Positions 55,326-64,000 of a DNA stretch of 64,000 nt are shown here, piece after piece. A program made the position numbers and the translations under genes. Each line of letters starts with the position of its first letter. Position 1 is the stretch's first letter. Under the pieces are notes generated by a model. That model saw nothing but the letters and a program-made list of their open reading frames with translations, did not search any database and was not told where the DNA came from. Source of the stretch: Flammeovirga pacifica (lineage in GTDB: Bacteria > Bacteroidota > Bacteroidia > Cytophagales > Flammeovirgaceae); the NCBI RefSeq assembly GCF_000807855.2, contig NZ_JRYR02000001.1, positions 3,389,837 through 3,453,836 of the forward strand. The letters are read 5' to 3'.

Positions 55326-57389
55326 ATGTCAAAACATTATAATAGATACACAGTAACTGCAGCATTACCTTATGCGAATGGCCCCCTTCATATTGGGCAC
55401 ATTGCTGGTGCATATTTACCAGCAGATATTTATGTAAGATCATTACGTCAGAAAGGAAAAGATGTCGCTTTTATTTGCGGTAGTGATGAGCACGGAGCTG
55501 CCATTACGATTCGTGCACAAAAAGAAGGCATAACTCCTCAAGATATTATTGATAAATACAATAAGCAGATAGGTGATACTTTTGAAAAGTTTGGTATATC
55601 ATTCGATTTATTTCATAGAACATCCTCTCCTGTTCATCATGAAACTGCTCAGGATTTCTTTAAGAAACTAGAGGAGAATGGAAATTTTGATTTAAATGAA
55701 TCAGAACAATATTATGATGAAGAGGCAAAACAGTTTTTAGCCGATCGTTATATCATGGGTACTTGTCCAAAATGTGGCAACGATAGTGCTTATGGTGATC
55801 AGTGTGAAAAGTGTGGTACTTCTTTGAGTCCTACAGATTTGATCGATCCTAAATCGACAATTACTGGAGCAACACCAACTTTAAAAACAACTCGTCATTG
55901 GTACTTGCCAATGAATAAACATGAAGATTGGGTACGTGAGTGGATCGTTGAAGGTAAACTTGACGGTAGAGAACACCATGATCCATCGGAGTGGAAAAAC
56001 TCAGTTATGGGGCAATGTAAATCTTGGTTAGACCAAGGATTACAACCAAGAGCCATGACTAGAGATTTAGATTGGGGTGTAAAAGTTCCTGTTAAAGGTG
56101 CAGATGGAAAAGTATTGTATGTTTGGTTGGATGCGCCAATTGGATATATTTCTGCTACAAAAGATTGGGCTTCAAAAGAAGGTAAAAACTGGGAAGATTA
56201 TTGGAAAAAAGCGGATACTAAGCTTGTACACTTTATTGGTAAAGACAATATCGTATTCCACTGTATCATTTTCCCAATTATTCTAAAAGCACATGGCGAC
56301 TTTATCCTTCCTGATAACGTCCCTGCCAATGAGTTCTTAAACTTAGAGGGTGCAAAATTATCGACATCAAGAAATTGGGCAGTTTGGTTGCATGAATACT
56401 TAGAAGATCTTCCGGATAGAGAAGATGAATTAAGATATGTGTTGACTTCGATTGCTCCTGAAAATAAAGATTCAGAGTTTACTTGGAAAGATTATCAAGA
56501 ACGTGTGAATAACGAATTGGTAGCTATCTTGGGTAACTTTGTAAATAGAGCTGTAGTATTAACTCATAAGTACTTTAAAGGTGAAGTTCCTGTTGCTGGG
56601 GAGTTTACTGAAATGGAACAAAACATCATCGCAGAGATGAAAGCAATTCCATTAAGAGTTGAAAAACTAATTGGGCAATACAAGTTTAAAGAAGGATTAA
56701 TTGAAGCAATGAAATTGGCTCGTTTAGGTAACAAATACCTTGCAGATACTGAGCCTTGGAAATTGTTCAAACAAGATCCTGAATTGGTAAAAACTATTCT
56801 GAACATGGCGCTTCAAATTGCTGGTAATTTAGCGATCACTATTGATCCTTTCTTGCCAAATACAGCAAAGAAGCTTCAAAATATGTTAGGAATGGAATCA
56901 TTAGACTGGTCTCAAGTGGGTAACCCCGAATTGATAACAGCATATGATCGTCTTGCTCCTGCTGAATTATTATTTAGCAAAGTAGATGATAAAACCATTG
57001 AAGCACAAATTGAAAAATTAGAGAAAACTAAAATCGCTCAACAACCTGTAGAGCCTCAAAAAGAAGAAACTTCTTTCGATGATTTCCAAAAAATGGATAT
57101 TAGAGTGGGAACAATCTTAGAAGCTGAAAAGGTAAAGAAAGCGAAGAAGCTTTTAAAACTTACTGTTGATACAGGAATTGATAAGAGAACGATTGTAAGT
57201 GGTATTGCAGAGTTCTTTGCTCCTGAAGATATTATTGGTAAACAAGTTTCTGTATTGGTTAACTTGGCTCCAAGAAAAATTAGAGGAGTAGAATCTCAAG
57301 GTATGATTTTGATGGCTGAGGATAAAGACGGAAGTTTATCGTTTGTATCACCAACAGGACAATTATCTGAAGGTTCTATCATTCGATAA
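55326..57389 (+). CDS. metG: Methionyl-tRNA synthetase MetRS
   Basis: Protein of 687 residues from the ATG at 55326; an in-frame ATG at 55284 would add 14 residues. Signature HIGH (22-25), zinc knuckle [24 protein letters not shown] (344-349) as the KMSKS motif, anticodon domain, and a C-terminal tRNA-binding domain of the Trbp111/EMAP-II type (about 590-687: [35 protein letters not shown]). It charges both initiator and elongator methionine tRNAs. Confidence 0.96.
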   Translation: MSKHYNRYTVTAALPYANGPLHIGHIAGAYLPADIYVRSLRQKGKDVAFICGSDEHGAAITIRAQKEGITPQDIIDKYNKQIGDTFEKFGISFDLFHRTSSPVHHETAQDFFKKLEENGNFDLNESEQYYDEEAKQFLADRYIMGTCPKCGNDSAYGDQCEKCGTSLSPTDLIDPKSTITGATPTLKTTRHWYLPMNKHEDWVREWIVEGKLDGREHHDPSEWKNSVMGQCKSWLDQGLQPRAMTRDLDWGVKVPVKGADGKVLYVWLDAPIGYISATKDWASKEGKNWEDYWKKADTKLVHFIGKDNIVFHCIIFPIILKAHGDFILPDNVPANEFLNLEGAKLSTSRNWAVWLHEYLEDLPDREDELRYVLTSIAPENKDSEFTWKDYQERVNNELVAILGNFVNRAVVLTHKYFKGEVPVAGEFTEMEQNIIAEMKAIPLRVEKLIGQYKFKEGLIEAMKLARLGNKYLADTEPWKLFKQDPELVKTILNMALQIAGNLAITIDPFLPNTAKKLQNMLGMESLDWSQVGNPELITAYDRLAPAELLFSKVDDKTIEAQIEKLEKTKIAQQPVEPQKEETSFDDFQKMDIRVGTILEAEKVKKAKKLLKLTVDTGIDKRTIVSGIAEFFAPEDIIGKQVSVLVNLAPRKIRGVESQGMILMAEDKDGSLSFVSPTGQLSEGSIIR

Positions 57390-57433
57390 GTAGTTAAGAC
57401 TTCTCTTAGAAGAAGCCTCAATAAAAATAGAAG

Positions 57434-57478
57434 GAGTAAGTGGGAAGGTTTTTAACTGATCACTTACTCTTTTTTTTG
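57434..57478 (+). terminator. Intrinsic terminator after metG
   Basis: Nine-bp stem GAGTAAGTG (57434-57442) / CACTTACTC (57461-57469) with an 18-base loop followed by T8. Confidence 0.8.
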
Positions 57479-57531
57479 TAAGTTTATGCTGTAATCATGA
57501 ACTCAAATAATCAATAAATAGACTAAACAAA

Positions 57532-57756
57532 ATGGGAAAAGGATTTGATTGGTTAGTGAATTTTATTTTTGCTATTGCCGGAATTTCATTTTTAATACTG
57601 GCTTACTACGACTGGAAAAAAGGATTAGATTATACTGAGAATTTAAAGTTAGGTGGATTTTGCTTTCTTTTATTAGGTGTAAAAGTAGGGTTAAAGAAGC
57701 TAACAGGTAGAAAGCAAAAAGATAGAGAAAATCGTTTTAAAGATAGATTGAAATAA
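57532..57756 (+). CDS. Small protein with two membrane segments
   Basis: Protein of 74 residues: two hydrophobic helices (about 8-25 and 38-53) and a positively charged tail (KKLTGRKQKDRENRFKDRLK). Starts 2 bases before no other gene on its left, but the next gene begins two bases after its stop, so they are an operon. No family recognised. Confidence 0.7.
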   Translation: MGKGFDWLVNFIFAIAGISFLILAYYDWKKGLDYTENLKLGGFCFLLLGVKVGLKKLTGRKQKDRENRFKDRLK

Positions 57757-57758
57757 GA

Positions 57759-58415
57759 ATGTATTCAGTTACAGAAATATATTCTCTTAGAGAGGAAGGA
57801 AAGTATCAAGAGGCATTTATTACTGCTAGAAGATTATTAGAATTATCTCCAGATGATGAATCCCTTCAAGCTGCCATGGCATGGGTATTATACGATATGA
57901 TAAAGGTAGCTTATGAGGAAAATAATATTGATTCCTTTTCTGACCTTTTTTCTGTATTTGTGGACTATGTACCTCTAGAGGCAGATAAACTTCAAGTATC
58001 AGGTACTCGCGTTTTGTATCAAGTGGTGATGCAACAGATCGAAAATCAGCAATTTGCAAAAGCCAATGATTTAATGTTGATGATCAAAGACATGAAGTAT
58101 CACCCTAGTTTAGAAAGACCTAAAAGTTATTATTCTCTTTTGGAGATAGCTATTTCATGTAACCAACAATTACCTAATTTTTTAGGTTTTATGCGTGTAT
58201 GGAGACTTTCTAATTTGTTACCAAAGCATTATCAACAATATGGAGATAATATGAGTATTGCAGAGCGTGCATATTGGTTAGTGGGGCAACATTTATTGAT
58301 GCAAAAAAATGATCTACCAGAATTAGTAGAAGCTTATGTAAAACAATTAGAAGATCTATTGATTAAGGCTCCTCAGTTTCATCATATCAGAAAGCTGCTA
58401 GAGAAGTTGAAGTAA
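57759..58415 (+). CDS. TPR-like helical protein of unknown function
   Basis: Protein of 218 residues, soluble, with a TPR-like N-terminus (IYSLREEGKYQEAFITARRLLELSPDDESLQAAMAWVLYD, one repeat) followed by helices that do not fit a TPR consensus. No recognised domain beyond that. Begins two bases after the small membrane protein, which suggests a membrane-associated complex of the two; that is an inference from the gene pair. Confidence 0.75.
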   Translation: MYSVTEIYSLREEGKYQEAFITARRLLELSPDDESLQAAMAWVLYDMIKVAYEENNIDSFSDLFSVFVDYVPLEADKLQVSGTRVLYQVVMQQIENQQFAKANDLMLMIKDMKYHPSLERPKSYYSLLEIAISCNQQLPNFLGFMRVWRLSNLLPKHYQQYGDNMSIAERAYWLVGQHLLMQKNDLPELVEAYVKQLEDLLIKAPQFHHIRKLLEKLK

Positions 58416-58437
58416 TTGATAAGCAAAGTATATAAAT

Positions 58438-58480
58438 AAAAAATCTAGCCTGATCATTTTCAAGCTAGATTTTTTATTTT
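58438..58480. terminator. Bidirectional terminator
   Basis: A 12-bp perfect stem AAAAAATCTAGC (58438-58449) / GCTAGATTTTTT (58464-58475) with 14-base loop, serving the plus-strand TPR operon and the minus-strand amidase gene. Confidence 0.85.
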
Positions 58481-58505
58481 AAATCGAAATATAATCAATC
58501 AATTA

Positions 58506-59528
58506 TTAATTGATTTCTACATTACTATAAGTATTTTTATTTCTGTAAATATCTTGTGTTTGATACTTCACTGTAGCGAAATTGATATCATTTATATCCA
58601 CTTTTCTAATATCCATATTATCATAAGTTCTAAAGTGATATGCTTTATTATTAACATCAACAACTATAGAATAACCTACCATTTGAGGTTTTGGATCAAC
58701 GAATTTCCAGTATAAAGTACCTTGCACAATTTCTAAAGCATTTACCATAGCCCACGCTCTATTTACACCATCAAAATCTGTTTTTACTCTTGATAAGTCT
58801 TGTGTGAAATTGTAAGCTACTAATTGTTGAAAACGCTCGTGTGGTGATTTATTAAATCTAGTAAATAACTCATCAGGGAACTTAGTAAGACCATTTTCTA
58901 AGGTACTACCATTAATAAGCGCTTGTGCCATTAATTCTTGATCCACATAATTAGGATCATTTGTCAATACACCAAGGTTATTTTCATATACTTCTGGCGT
59001 TCCTTTTCCGTTAAGGTATTCTATTACAACAGATCTTTTCGCATCTGTGATTGCATAGTGCATCCCAATTTCCATATCATGACTTACTGAAATTGGAGTA
59101 ACATCAACTTTAATTTTACTTAAAAGCTCGATAGCTTCATCTACAGTTTTTGCTTTTGCTAAAACGTAACTTGCTACTTCTAAATGGTTGATATCGCCTG
59201 TACCTTTTGGAGCATATTGACTTTCGCCTAAAGCTAAAACTTCAACATTAACACCATGTTCATTCATACCAGAAGATATCCATTCAGTATCCCCGTGTTT
59301 AATTCCTACAAATCCATAGGTAGTTGTAATACCGTGTAAGTCATAATTTTGAGGGACAATAACTAATTCTTCATCCATTTCCATTGGAGCCTCCATTGTA
59401 CGACCAATGTAGGTGTTTCCATTGGCATGATATTTAAAAAATGAACATGCATTGGATGTGATATTAAAAACTGAAATGAAGGTAATCAGTAAAGCAAGGC
59501 TTTTCGAAAAACTATTAAAATGTATCAT
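58506..59528 (-). CDS. Linear amide C-N hydrolase (Ntn, choloylglycine hydrolase family)
   Basis: Protein of 340 residues from the ATG at 59528 (an in-frame ATG at 59561 adds 11 residues). Signal peptide ends SNA, and the next residue is Cys (NA|CSFF), the catalytic N-terminal nucleophile of the family once the signal peptide is removed. Further family residues: GRTMEAP (Arg), SSGMNEHGVNV and GVLTNDPNYV (Asn). It hydrolyses amide bonds such as bile salts, penicillin V or N-acyl-homoserine lactones, with the substrate not deducible. Signal-dependent maturation implies export first. Confidence 0.9.
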   Translation of the reverse strand: MIHFNSFSKSLALLITFISVFNITSNACSFFKYHANGNTYIGRTMEAPMEMDEELVIVPQNYDLHGITTTYGFVGIKHGDTEWISSGMNEHGVNVEVLALGESQYAPKGTGDINHLEVASYVLAKAKTVDEAIELLSKIKVDVTPISVSHDMEIGMHYAITDAKRSVVIEYLNGKGTPEVYENNLGVLTNDPNYVDQELMAQALINGSTLENGLTKFPDELFTRFNKSPHERFQQLVAYNFTQDLSRVKTDFDGVNRAWAMVNALEIVQGTLYWKFVDPKPQMVGYSIVVDVNNKAYHFRTYDNMDIRKVDINDINFATVKYQTQDIYRNKNTYSNVEIN

Positions 59529-59618
59529 ATCAAAATTTTTTCTATTGTATTTAGTATTCATTTTGATATGGGAAAATAGAAGGAGTTTACCCTATTTTCT
59601 GTTTTAATTATTGTCGAT

Positions 59619-61058
59619 TCAAAGCTTTGTAATGATAAAATCTAAAAGTTTTGTAGCCAAATTACCATAAGGAGGATAGACAGGTTTGATGCCCGTCATG
59701 CCTACTCTATTTTTCAAAATAGCTCTTTGATTACTAAATCCTTTAAAACCATATATACCATGAGATTTCCCTATGCCACTATTATTAACCCCACCAAAAG
59801 GTAATTCAGGGTTATTGATATGTATGACAGTTTCATTAATTGAAGTACCACCTGCTGTAGTATTTTTCAATACATGATTTATATCTTTCTTCTTTTGTCC
59901 GAAGATATATAATGCTAATGGTTTTTCTTTAGAAGAAATATAAGACAAAGCCTCCTCTATTTGTGTGTAGGTTTTGATTGGTAAAATTGGACCAAAAATT
60001 TCTTCTTGCATGATGAGCATATCGTCAGAAACGTTGCTAATAATTGTTGGAGGAATATATTTAGAATCTTCATGCATTTCTCCATTCATCATTACAGTCG
60101 CTCCTTTTTCTGCAGCATCATGAATTAAATGTTGAAGTCTCAAGAAATGTTTTTTAGAAATGATTCTTGCAAAATCTTTAGAAAGCTCAATAATTTCACC
60201 ATCAGGAGAGTAAAACTCATTGATGGTATTTTGCATCTGATCAATAAATTGAGTTTCCAGTTCTTTTGGAATTAAGCAATAATCAGGAGCAATACATGTC
60301 TGACCGGCATTGATAAATTTACCCCATGTAATTTTGTCTGCAGCATCTTTTAAGTCTGTATCATTTAAAAGTACTGTAGGAGATTTCCCTCCTAGTTCCA
60401 AAGTAACAGAAGTGAGGTGTTTAGCTGCGGCATTCATAATCACTTTACCTACTTGAGGGCTACCTGTAAAGAAAATATGATCAAACTTTTTCTCAAGTAG
60501 TTTTGTAGAAGTTTCCACACCACCCAAAATAACGTTGATCTCATCAGGTGGAAATAACTCTTTGACCATCTTTTCTATAAAAAGAGAGGTGTTTGAAGAA
60601 AGTTCTGAAGGTTTTAAAGCAACTGTATTCCCTGCAGCAATAGCATAAATAAGCGGACCAATAGCTAAATAAAAAGGATAATTCCAAGGAGATATAATTA
60701 AACAAACTCCTTTAGGTTCCTCAATAACTTTGGAAGAAGTGCCAAGCATACTTAATGGTGTACCTACTTTTGTTGGCTTCATCCATTTCTTTAAATTCTT
60801 TTTAGTATGTCTAAGTAAACCTAATGTTGATAGTATTTCTGTGGCATCAGTTTCAGTTGGATTTTTCTTGAAATCGTGGTGTATAGCACTCTGAATTTCT
60901 GATCTATGATCTAAAATATACTTCTCTAAGCTCTTTAATTTTTTAATCCTTTGCTTTGCATTAGTGTCTTTAATTGCTTGTGTATTCTTTCTTAAATGAA
61001 TGAATATATCTTCAATATTTTGAACGTTCTGATCAGAAGTAATAATTACATTTTCCAT
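59619..61058 (-). CDS. Aldehyde dehydrogenase family protein (class 3 type)
   Basis: Protein of 479 residues with the complete ALDH core: PKGVCLIISPWNYPFYLAIGPL, GNTVALKPSELSSNTS, FFTGSPQVGK, TLELGGKSPTVL (Glu), NAGQTCIAPDYCL (catalytic Cys) and EIFGPILP. The length and motifs fit the class 3 / fatty aldehyde branch (residues 1-70 with KNLKKWMKPTKVGTPL). Oxidises aldehydes to acids with NAD(P). Monocistronic; upstream it diverges from the fumarylacetoacetase gene. Confidence 0.93.
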   Translation of the reverse strand: MENVIITSDQNVQNIEDIFIHLRKNTQAIKDTNAKQRIKKLKSLEKYILDHRSEIQSAIHHDFKKNPTETDATEILSTLGLLRHTKKNLKKWMKPTKVGTPLSMLGTSSKVIEEPKGVCLIISPWNYPFYLAIGPLIYAIAAGNTVALKPSELSSNTSLFIEKMVKELFPPDEINVILGGVETSTKLLEKKFDHIFFTGSPQVGKVIMNAAAKHLTSVTLELGGKSPTVLLNDTDLKDAADKITWGKFINAGQTCIAPDYCLIPKELETQFIDQMQNTINEFYSPDGEIIELSKDFARIISKKHFLRLQHLIHDAAEKGATVMMNGEMHEDSKYIPPTIISNVSDDMLIMQEEIFGPILPIKTYTQIEEALSYISSKEKPLALYIFGQKKKDINHVLKNTTAGGTSINETVIHINNPELPFGGVNNSGIGKSHGIYGFKGFSNQRAILKNRVGMTGIKPVYPPYGNLATKLLDFIITKL

Positions 61059-61313
61059 TATAGCTATCTATTGGTATATTTCGACAGAATTGAATTGTAA
61101 AGCTACGCTATGGTAGGTAGATAAATAACAATTGGTAGTTTGAACTGTTATAAAAAAACTCTAATTATTTTAGAGAAAAAACTACCTTGTTATGATTATC
61201 TTCATAAACAATAAACTTAAAATATTGCGAATAAGCAAAACTTACACCAAGAGTCAACTAGAATTAGAAAGTAAGATTTAGAAGACTTAGAACTATTATA
61301 AACACATCACTTT

Positions 61314-62561
61314 ATGTTAAACAACACACACAATCCTAAAGCAAAATCTTGGGTAGCTATTCCTGAGAATTCAGACTTCCCAATTCAAAACCTTCCCTAT
61401 GGTATTTTTTCTTCAAAAGACAATCCACAAAAAAGGATTGGTGTAGCTATAGGAGACCATATATTGGATCTTGAAAAAGTAGGACATCATTTATCTGTAA
61501 AGGATAAAAAAGTATTTTCTACTGATGTTTTAAACGATTTTATGGCACTAGGAAAAGAAGTGCATCAAAAAGTAAGACAAGATATTTTTGAACTACTCTC
61601 TGAAGGTAATAAGACGATAGGTATAGAAAGCTTAACTCATCAAAATGATGTTACTTTATATCTTCCTGTTCGTATTGGTGATTATACAGATTTTTATTCA
61701 TCAGAAGAACATGCTACAAATGTAGGTATAATGTTTAGGGGGAAAGACAATGCATTGATGCCAAATTGGAAACATATTCCAGTAGGTTATCATGGCAGAG
61801 CCTCTTCTATTGTTGTATCAGGAACTGATTTACATCGACCAAAAGGACAAAAAATGCCACCCAATGCCGAAAGTCCAGTTTATGGTCCTTCATCAAGAAT
61901 GGATATTGAATTGGAAATGGCGTTTGTCGTGGGAAAATCTACAGAATTAGGAGATACAGTAGAAGCGGATAATGCTGAAGATTATATTTTTGGTATGATG
62001 CTATTTAACGATTGGTCAGCTAGAGATATTCAAAAATGGGAATATGTTCCTTTAGGGCCTTTCTTAGGTAAAAACTTTGGCTCAACAGTTTCTCCTTGGG
62101 TAGTGACATTAGAAGCATTAGCACCATTTAGAACTTCAGGACCAGAACAATCTCCTACTCCTTTATCTTATTTACAAACCTCAGGACCCAAAGCATTTGA
62201 TATTCAATTAGAGGTTAGTTTACAAGCAGAAGGATTAGCTCCTCAAGTAATTTGTAACTCTAACTTTAAGTATTTGTATTGGAGTATGAGTCAGCAATTG
62301 GCACATCAAACAGTGAATGGTTGTAATTTAAATATAGGAGATATGTGTGCTTCAGGTACAATATCAGGACCTACAAAAAATAGCTTTGGTTCTTTATTGG
62401 AATTGACTTGGAACGGTACTGAACCGATTACCCTTTCTGATGGAACAGAAAGAACATTTTTAGAAGATAACGATACAGTTATTATGAAAGGATGGTGTGA
62501 AAAAGATGGAGTAAGAATTGGTTTTGGAGAAGCAAAAGGAAAAATACTTCCATCTAAATAG
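61314..62561 (+). CDS. fahA: Fumarylacetoacetase
   Basis: Protein of 415 residues: N-terminal SH3-like domain (1-115, KSWVAIPENSDFPIQNLPYGIFSS) and the catalytic FAH domain with DYTDFYSSEEHATNVG (Asp/Glu ligands), PVGYHGRASSIVVSG, LEMAFVVG, NDWSARDIQKWEYVPLGPFLGKNFG, and the C-terminal SGTISGP. It splits fumarylacetoacetate into fumarate and acetoacetate, the last step of tyrosine breakdown. No other tyrosine-catabolic enzyme is adjacent; a pterin dehydratase lies about 31 kb away. Confidence 0.96.
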   Translation: MLNNTHNPKAKSWVAIPENSDFPIQNLPYGIFSSKDNPQKRIGVAIGDHILDLEKVGHHLSVKDKKVFSTDVLNDFMALGKEVHQKVRQDIFELLSEGNKTIGIESLTHQNDVTLYLPVRIGDYTDFYSSEEHATNVGIMFRGKDNALMPNWKHIPVGYHGRASSIVVSGTDLHRPKGQKMPPNAESPVYGPSSRMDIELEMAFVVGKSTELGDTVEADNAEDYIFGMMLFNDWSARDIQKWEYVPLGPFLGKNFGSTVSPWVVTLEALAPFRTSGPEQSPTPLSYLQTSGPKAFDIQLEVSLQAEGLAPQVICNSNFKYLYWSMSQQLAHQTVNGCNLNIGDMCASGTISGPTKNSFGSLLELTWNGTEPITLSDGTERTFLEDNDTVIMKGWCEKDGVRIGFGEAKGKILPSK

Positions 62562-62627
62562 TACTATTTTTTATAAAAAATGTAATATTTTATCTATTTA
62601 GTCAAATAAACACTTTGCACTTCAAAT

Positions 62628-62709
62628 AATGATTTATTGTGGCATCAGTATTGGTTTAGAATTCATGAGTTTGGATTATTCCCCAATATTTGAACCACAA
62701 TAAATCATT
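62628..62709 (+). promoter_or_regulatory. Large inverted repeat upstream of the glycine-zipper gene
   Basis: AATGATTTATTGTGG (62628-62642) and CCACAATAAATCATT (62695-62709) are a perfect 15-bp inverted repeat with a 52-base spacer; inside, AGTATTGG and CCAATATT pair imperfectly. It ends seven bases before the ATG of the next gene and is followed by T6. It could terminate fahA transcripts, or be a leader structure. Confidence 0.65.
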
Positions 62710-62715
62710 TTTTAT

Positions 62716-63423
62716 ATGTACTGTACAAAACAACTACTAATAATTACCGCACTTCTTTGTGCACATTTTTTTTCATGTTCATCCACTAAAGAAACTTCAA
62801 ACCAGGATATTTCTTATGAAGAACTTCCAGAAGTTACTAAGAAAAAGGATACAAAGAAGAAAGAAATCAAAGAGAAAAAAAAGGAATATATTGATGTCCA
62901 ATACATTCTTCGAGAAGGAACTGAAATTGTAGCTTCTCCTAATACACCAATAAGTACTGAAAAAGTAAAAACAGGAGATGTTATTACTCTAAAGTTAGAC
63001 AAGGCAATTACTAGGAATAGAAAAGTAATAGCCCCAAAAGGGACAACATTAAAAGGCAAGGTAGTTTTGTCTCAAAATCAAAAAAAACTAATAGGAAGAT
63101 CTAAATTACATTTAGAATTAACGGCTGTAGAATTAAAAGGAAATTCTTATGCTATATCTACCAATACAGTAAAGTTTGATGGTAAAAGTAATACAGGTAA
63201 AACTTTGGCAAAAGCAGGTGCTGGTGCAGCAGCCGGAGCAGGTGTAGGTGCATTAGCAGGAGAAGATAAAGGTAAATCTGCTGGAATTGGTGCAGCTGTG
63301 GGGGCTGCAGTAGGAACAGGAGCGGCTTTACTTCAAAAGAAAGATGCTATAGTAATAGAAGAAAGTATTCCTTTTTCTACTACATCAGAAACTAAGATAG
63401 TAGTACAAGTAACACCTTACTAG
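62716..63423 (+). CDS. Lipoprotein with glycine zipper
   Basis: Protein of 235 residues: lipobox-like FFSC (Cys21), a charged Lys/Glu linker (about 35-60), a beta-rich middle domain (about 70-155, with VITLKLDKAITRNRKVIAPKGT), then a glycine-zipper membrane segment (about 165-200, AGAGAAAGAGVGALAG and AGIGAAVGAAVGTGAALL). Glycine zippers often drive outer membrane insertion or stress responses. No catalytic motif. Ends in a terminator. Confidence 0.78.
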   Translation: MYCTKQLLIITALLCAHFFSCSSTKETSNQDISYEELPEVTKKKDTKKKEIKEKKKEYIDVQYILREGTEIVASPNTPISTEKVKTGDVITLKLDKAITRNRKVIAPKGTTLKGKVVLSQNQKKLIGRSKLHLELTAVELKGNSYAISTNTVKFDGKSNTGKTLAKAGAGAAAGAGVGALAGEDKGKSAGIGAAVGAAVGTGAALLQKKDAIVIEESIPFSTTSETKIVVQVTPY

Positions 63424-63460
63424 TAAAAAAACGAACTATCTTTTTGGGGAGAATTCAATT

Positions 63461-63494
63461 AACGTAGTCAATAAATTGGCTACGTTTTTTTTTT
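63461..63494 (+). terminator. Intrinsic terminator after the glycine-zipper gene
   Basis: A 12-pair stem including one G-T pair (AACGTAGTCAAT 63461-63472 / ATTGGCTACGTT 63475-63486) followed by a long T tract. Confidence 0.82.
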
Positions 63495-63646
63495 GATCTG
63501 TTTTATAGATTATCAGAAATTTATAGTGCTCTATAGAAGTAAAAGGTTATTTCAAATTATTGAGATAACCTTTTATTATTTTGTAATTCAACATAAAAGA
63601 AGTTTATTAAGTAGAATATCAGAAAAGGCTTTTTTTATTATCTCAT

Positions 63647-64000
63647 ATGCTTCCTTTATTTCGTTACTTTTTACTGCTTCATTTATTCACTATAAATAGC
63701 ATATACAGCTTTAATATTACCTCCCAACCTTCTTCATTTTGTATTTATGAAGCCGATGATGTGAGAGAAATTATTCTCATGGTCAATCATGAAGCTGGAC
63801 AATCTTATCATGCTATTTCTGGTATTGATCAAATAGGAGTATTAGGAAATGTAGTGAATGCCTCACCTACAGAAACAAGAATAGGTATTGATATAACCGA
63901 TGCTTTAACTGCTCGTGAACATCAAATAACTGTAGAAATGATAGACAATATGTCTAAAGTAACCTCAAGTACGGTGGAAGTAGACGTGTTTGATTTAATA
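63647..64000 (+). CDS. Exported protein, 5' part (runs off the window)
   Basis: Open frame of 118 codons from ATG 63647 to the last base, still open. Signal peptide (about 1-21: LPLFRYFLLLHLFTINSIYS) then a beta-rich mature part (EADDVREIILMVNHEAGQSYHAISGIDQIGVLGNVVNASPTE..., TDALTAREHQITVEMIDNMSK) that reads like an immunoglobulin or cadherin-like repeat of a large Bacteroidota surface protein. Codon use is normal for the window. Identity of the full protein is unknown. Confidence 0.75.
   Translation, partial: MLPLFRYFLLLHLFTINSIYSFNITSQPSSFCIYEADDVREIILMVNHEAGQSYHAISGIDQIGVLGNVVNASPTETRIGIDITDALTAREHQITVEMIDNMSKVTSSTVEVDVFDLI

Noticed and set aside
63493-63699. 68-residue frame after the glycine-zipper gene
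   Set aside because: Begins with TTG inside the terminator T tract, has no coding character, and overlaps the start of the exported protein at 63647.

Overview
The window looks like chromosomal DNA from a Bacteroidota bacterium of the order Cytophagales. A Flammeovirga-like genome is my guess from the 16S start and gene content, not a proven placement. The evidence is AT-rich DNA, promoters of the Bacteroidota type (TTG/TTTG, about 19-21 bases, TAnnTTTG), few Shine-Dalgarno sequences, an orphan GldN (type IX secretion/gliding), a NusB with a long N-terminal extension, a HATPase-YbeY-MnmG neighbourhood, and many ECF sigma and beta-barrel proteins. I see no insertion sequence, prophage, CRISPR array or integron, so this is mostly core chromosome.

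Layout. 1-803: 5' end of an rRNA operon on the minus strand with two tandem promoters. 804-12042: an M14 peptidase, clpB, a GH15 glycosidase, a DUF1573 protein, an SPFH membrane protein, a TPR protein and tadA. 12378-14981: two ECF sigma factors facing each other, one followed by a small acidic partner and one by a membrane-anchored beta-barrel protein that may act as its anti-sigma factor. 15326-25446: an Omp85-type outer membrane protein, a 1793-residue alpha-2-macroglobulin lipoprotein with an intact thioester motif, a GldN homologue, and a DUF349 protein interrupted by a long RGG/YGQQ low-complexity segment. 25936-29753: ettA and mutL. 29745-37706: a minus-strand housekeeping series (pterin dehydratase, GNAT, purH, coaE, ybbR, yajC, a DUF1573 lipoprotein, YtxH, nusB, initiator tRNA, comF). 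37838-50577: a plus-strand series (xth, peptide-binding lipoprotein, DUF4175, HATPase, ybeY, mnmG, Ig-like lipoprotein). 51741-64000: TPR, YiaA-like, methyltransferase, metG, Ntn amidase, aldehyde dehydrogenase, fumarylacetoacetase and envelope proteins.

The most informative non-coding signal is a probable chromosome replication origin. Three near-perfect parS (ParB) sites lie just upstream of mnmG (45292-45610). About 5 kb further on, a 1.1-kb gene-free stretch (50640-51740) holds six exact TTATNCACA DnaA boxes, several one-mismatch boxes, a 15-bp dyad and an AT-rich edge. The rRNA operon and most genes to the left are transcribed leftward, away from this origin, as expected for leading-strand genes; the block 37.8-50.6 kb is the exception and runs towards it.

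The least-explained proteins are the RGG-rich DUF349 protein, the sigma/membrane-anchor/beta-barrel pair, and the alpha-2-macroglobulin between an Omp85-type protein and an orphan GldN. Starts were moved to internal ATG codons where the longest frame began with TTG or GTG. All functional calls rest on sequence recognition by eye; no database search was run.
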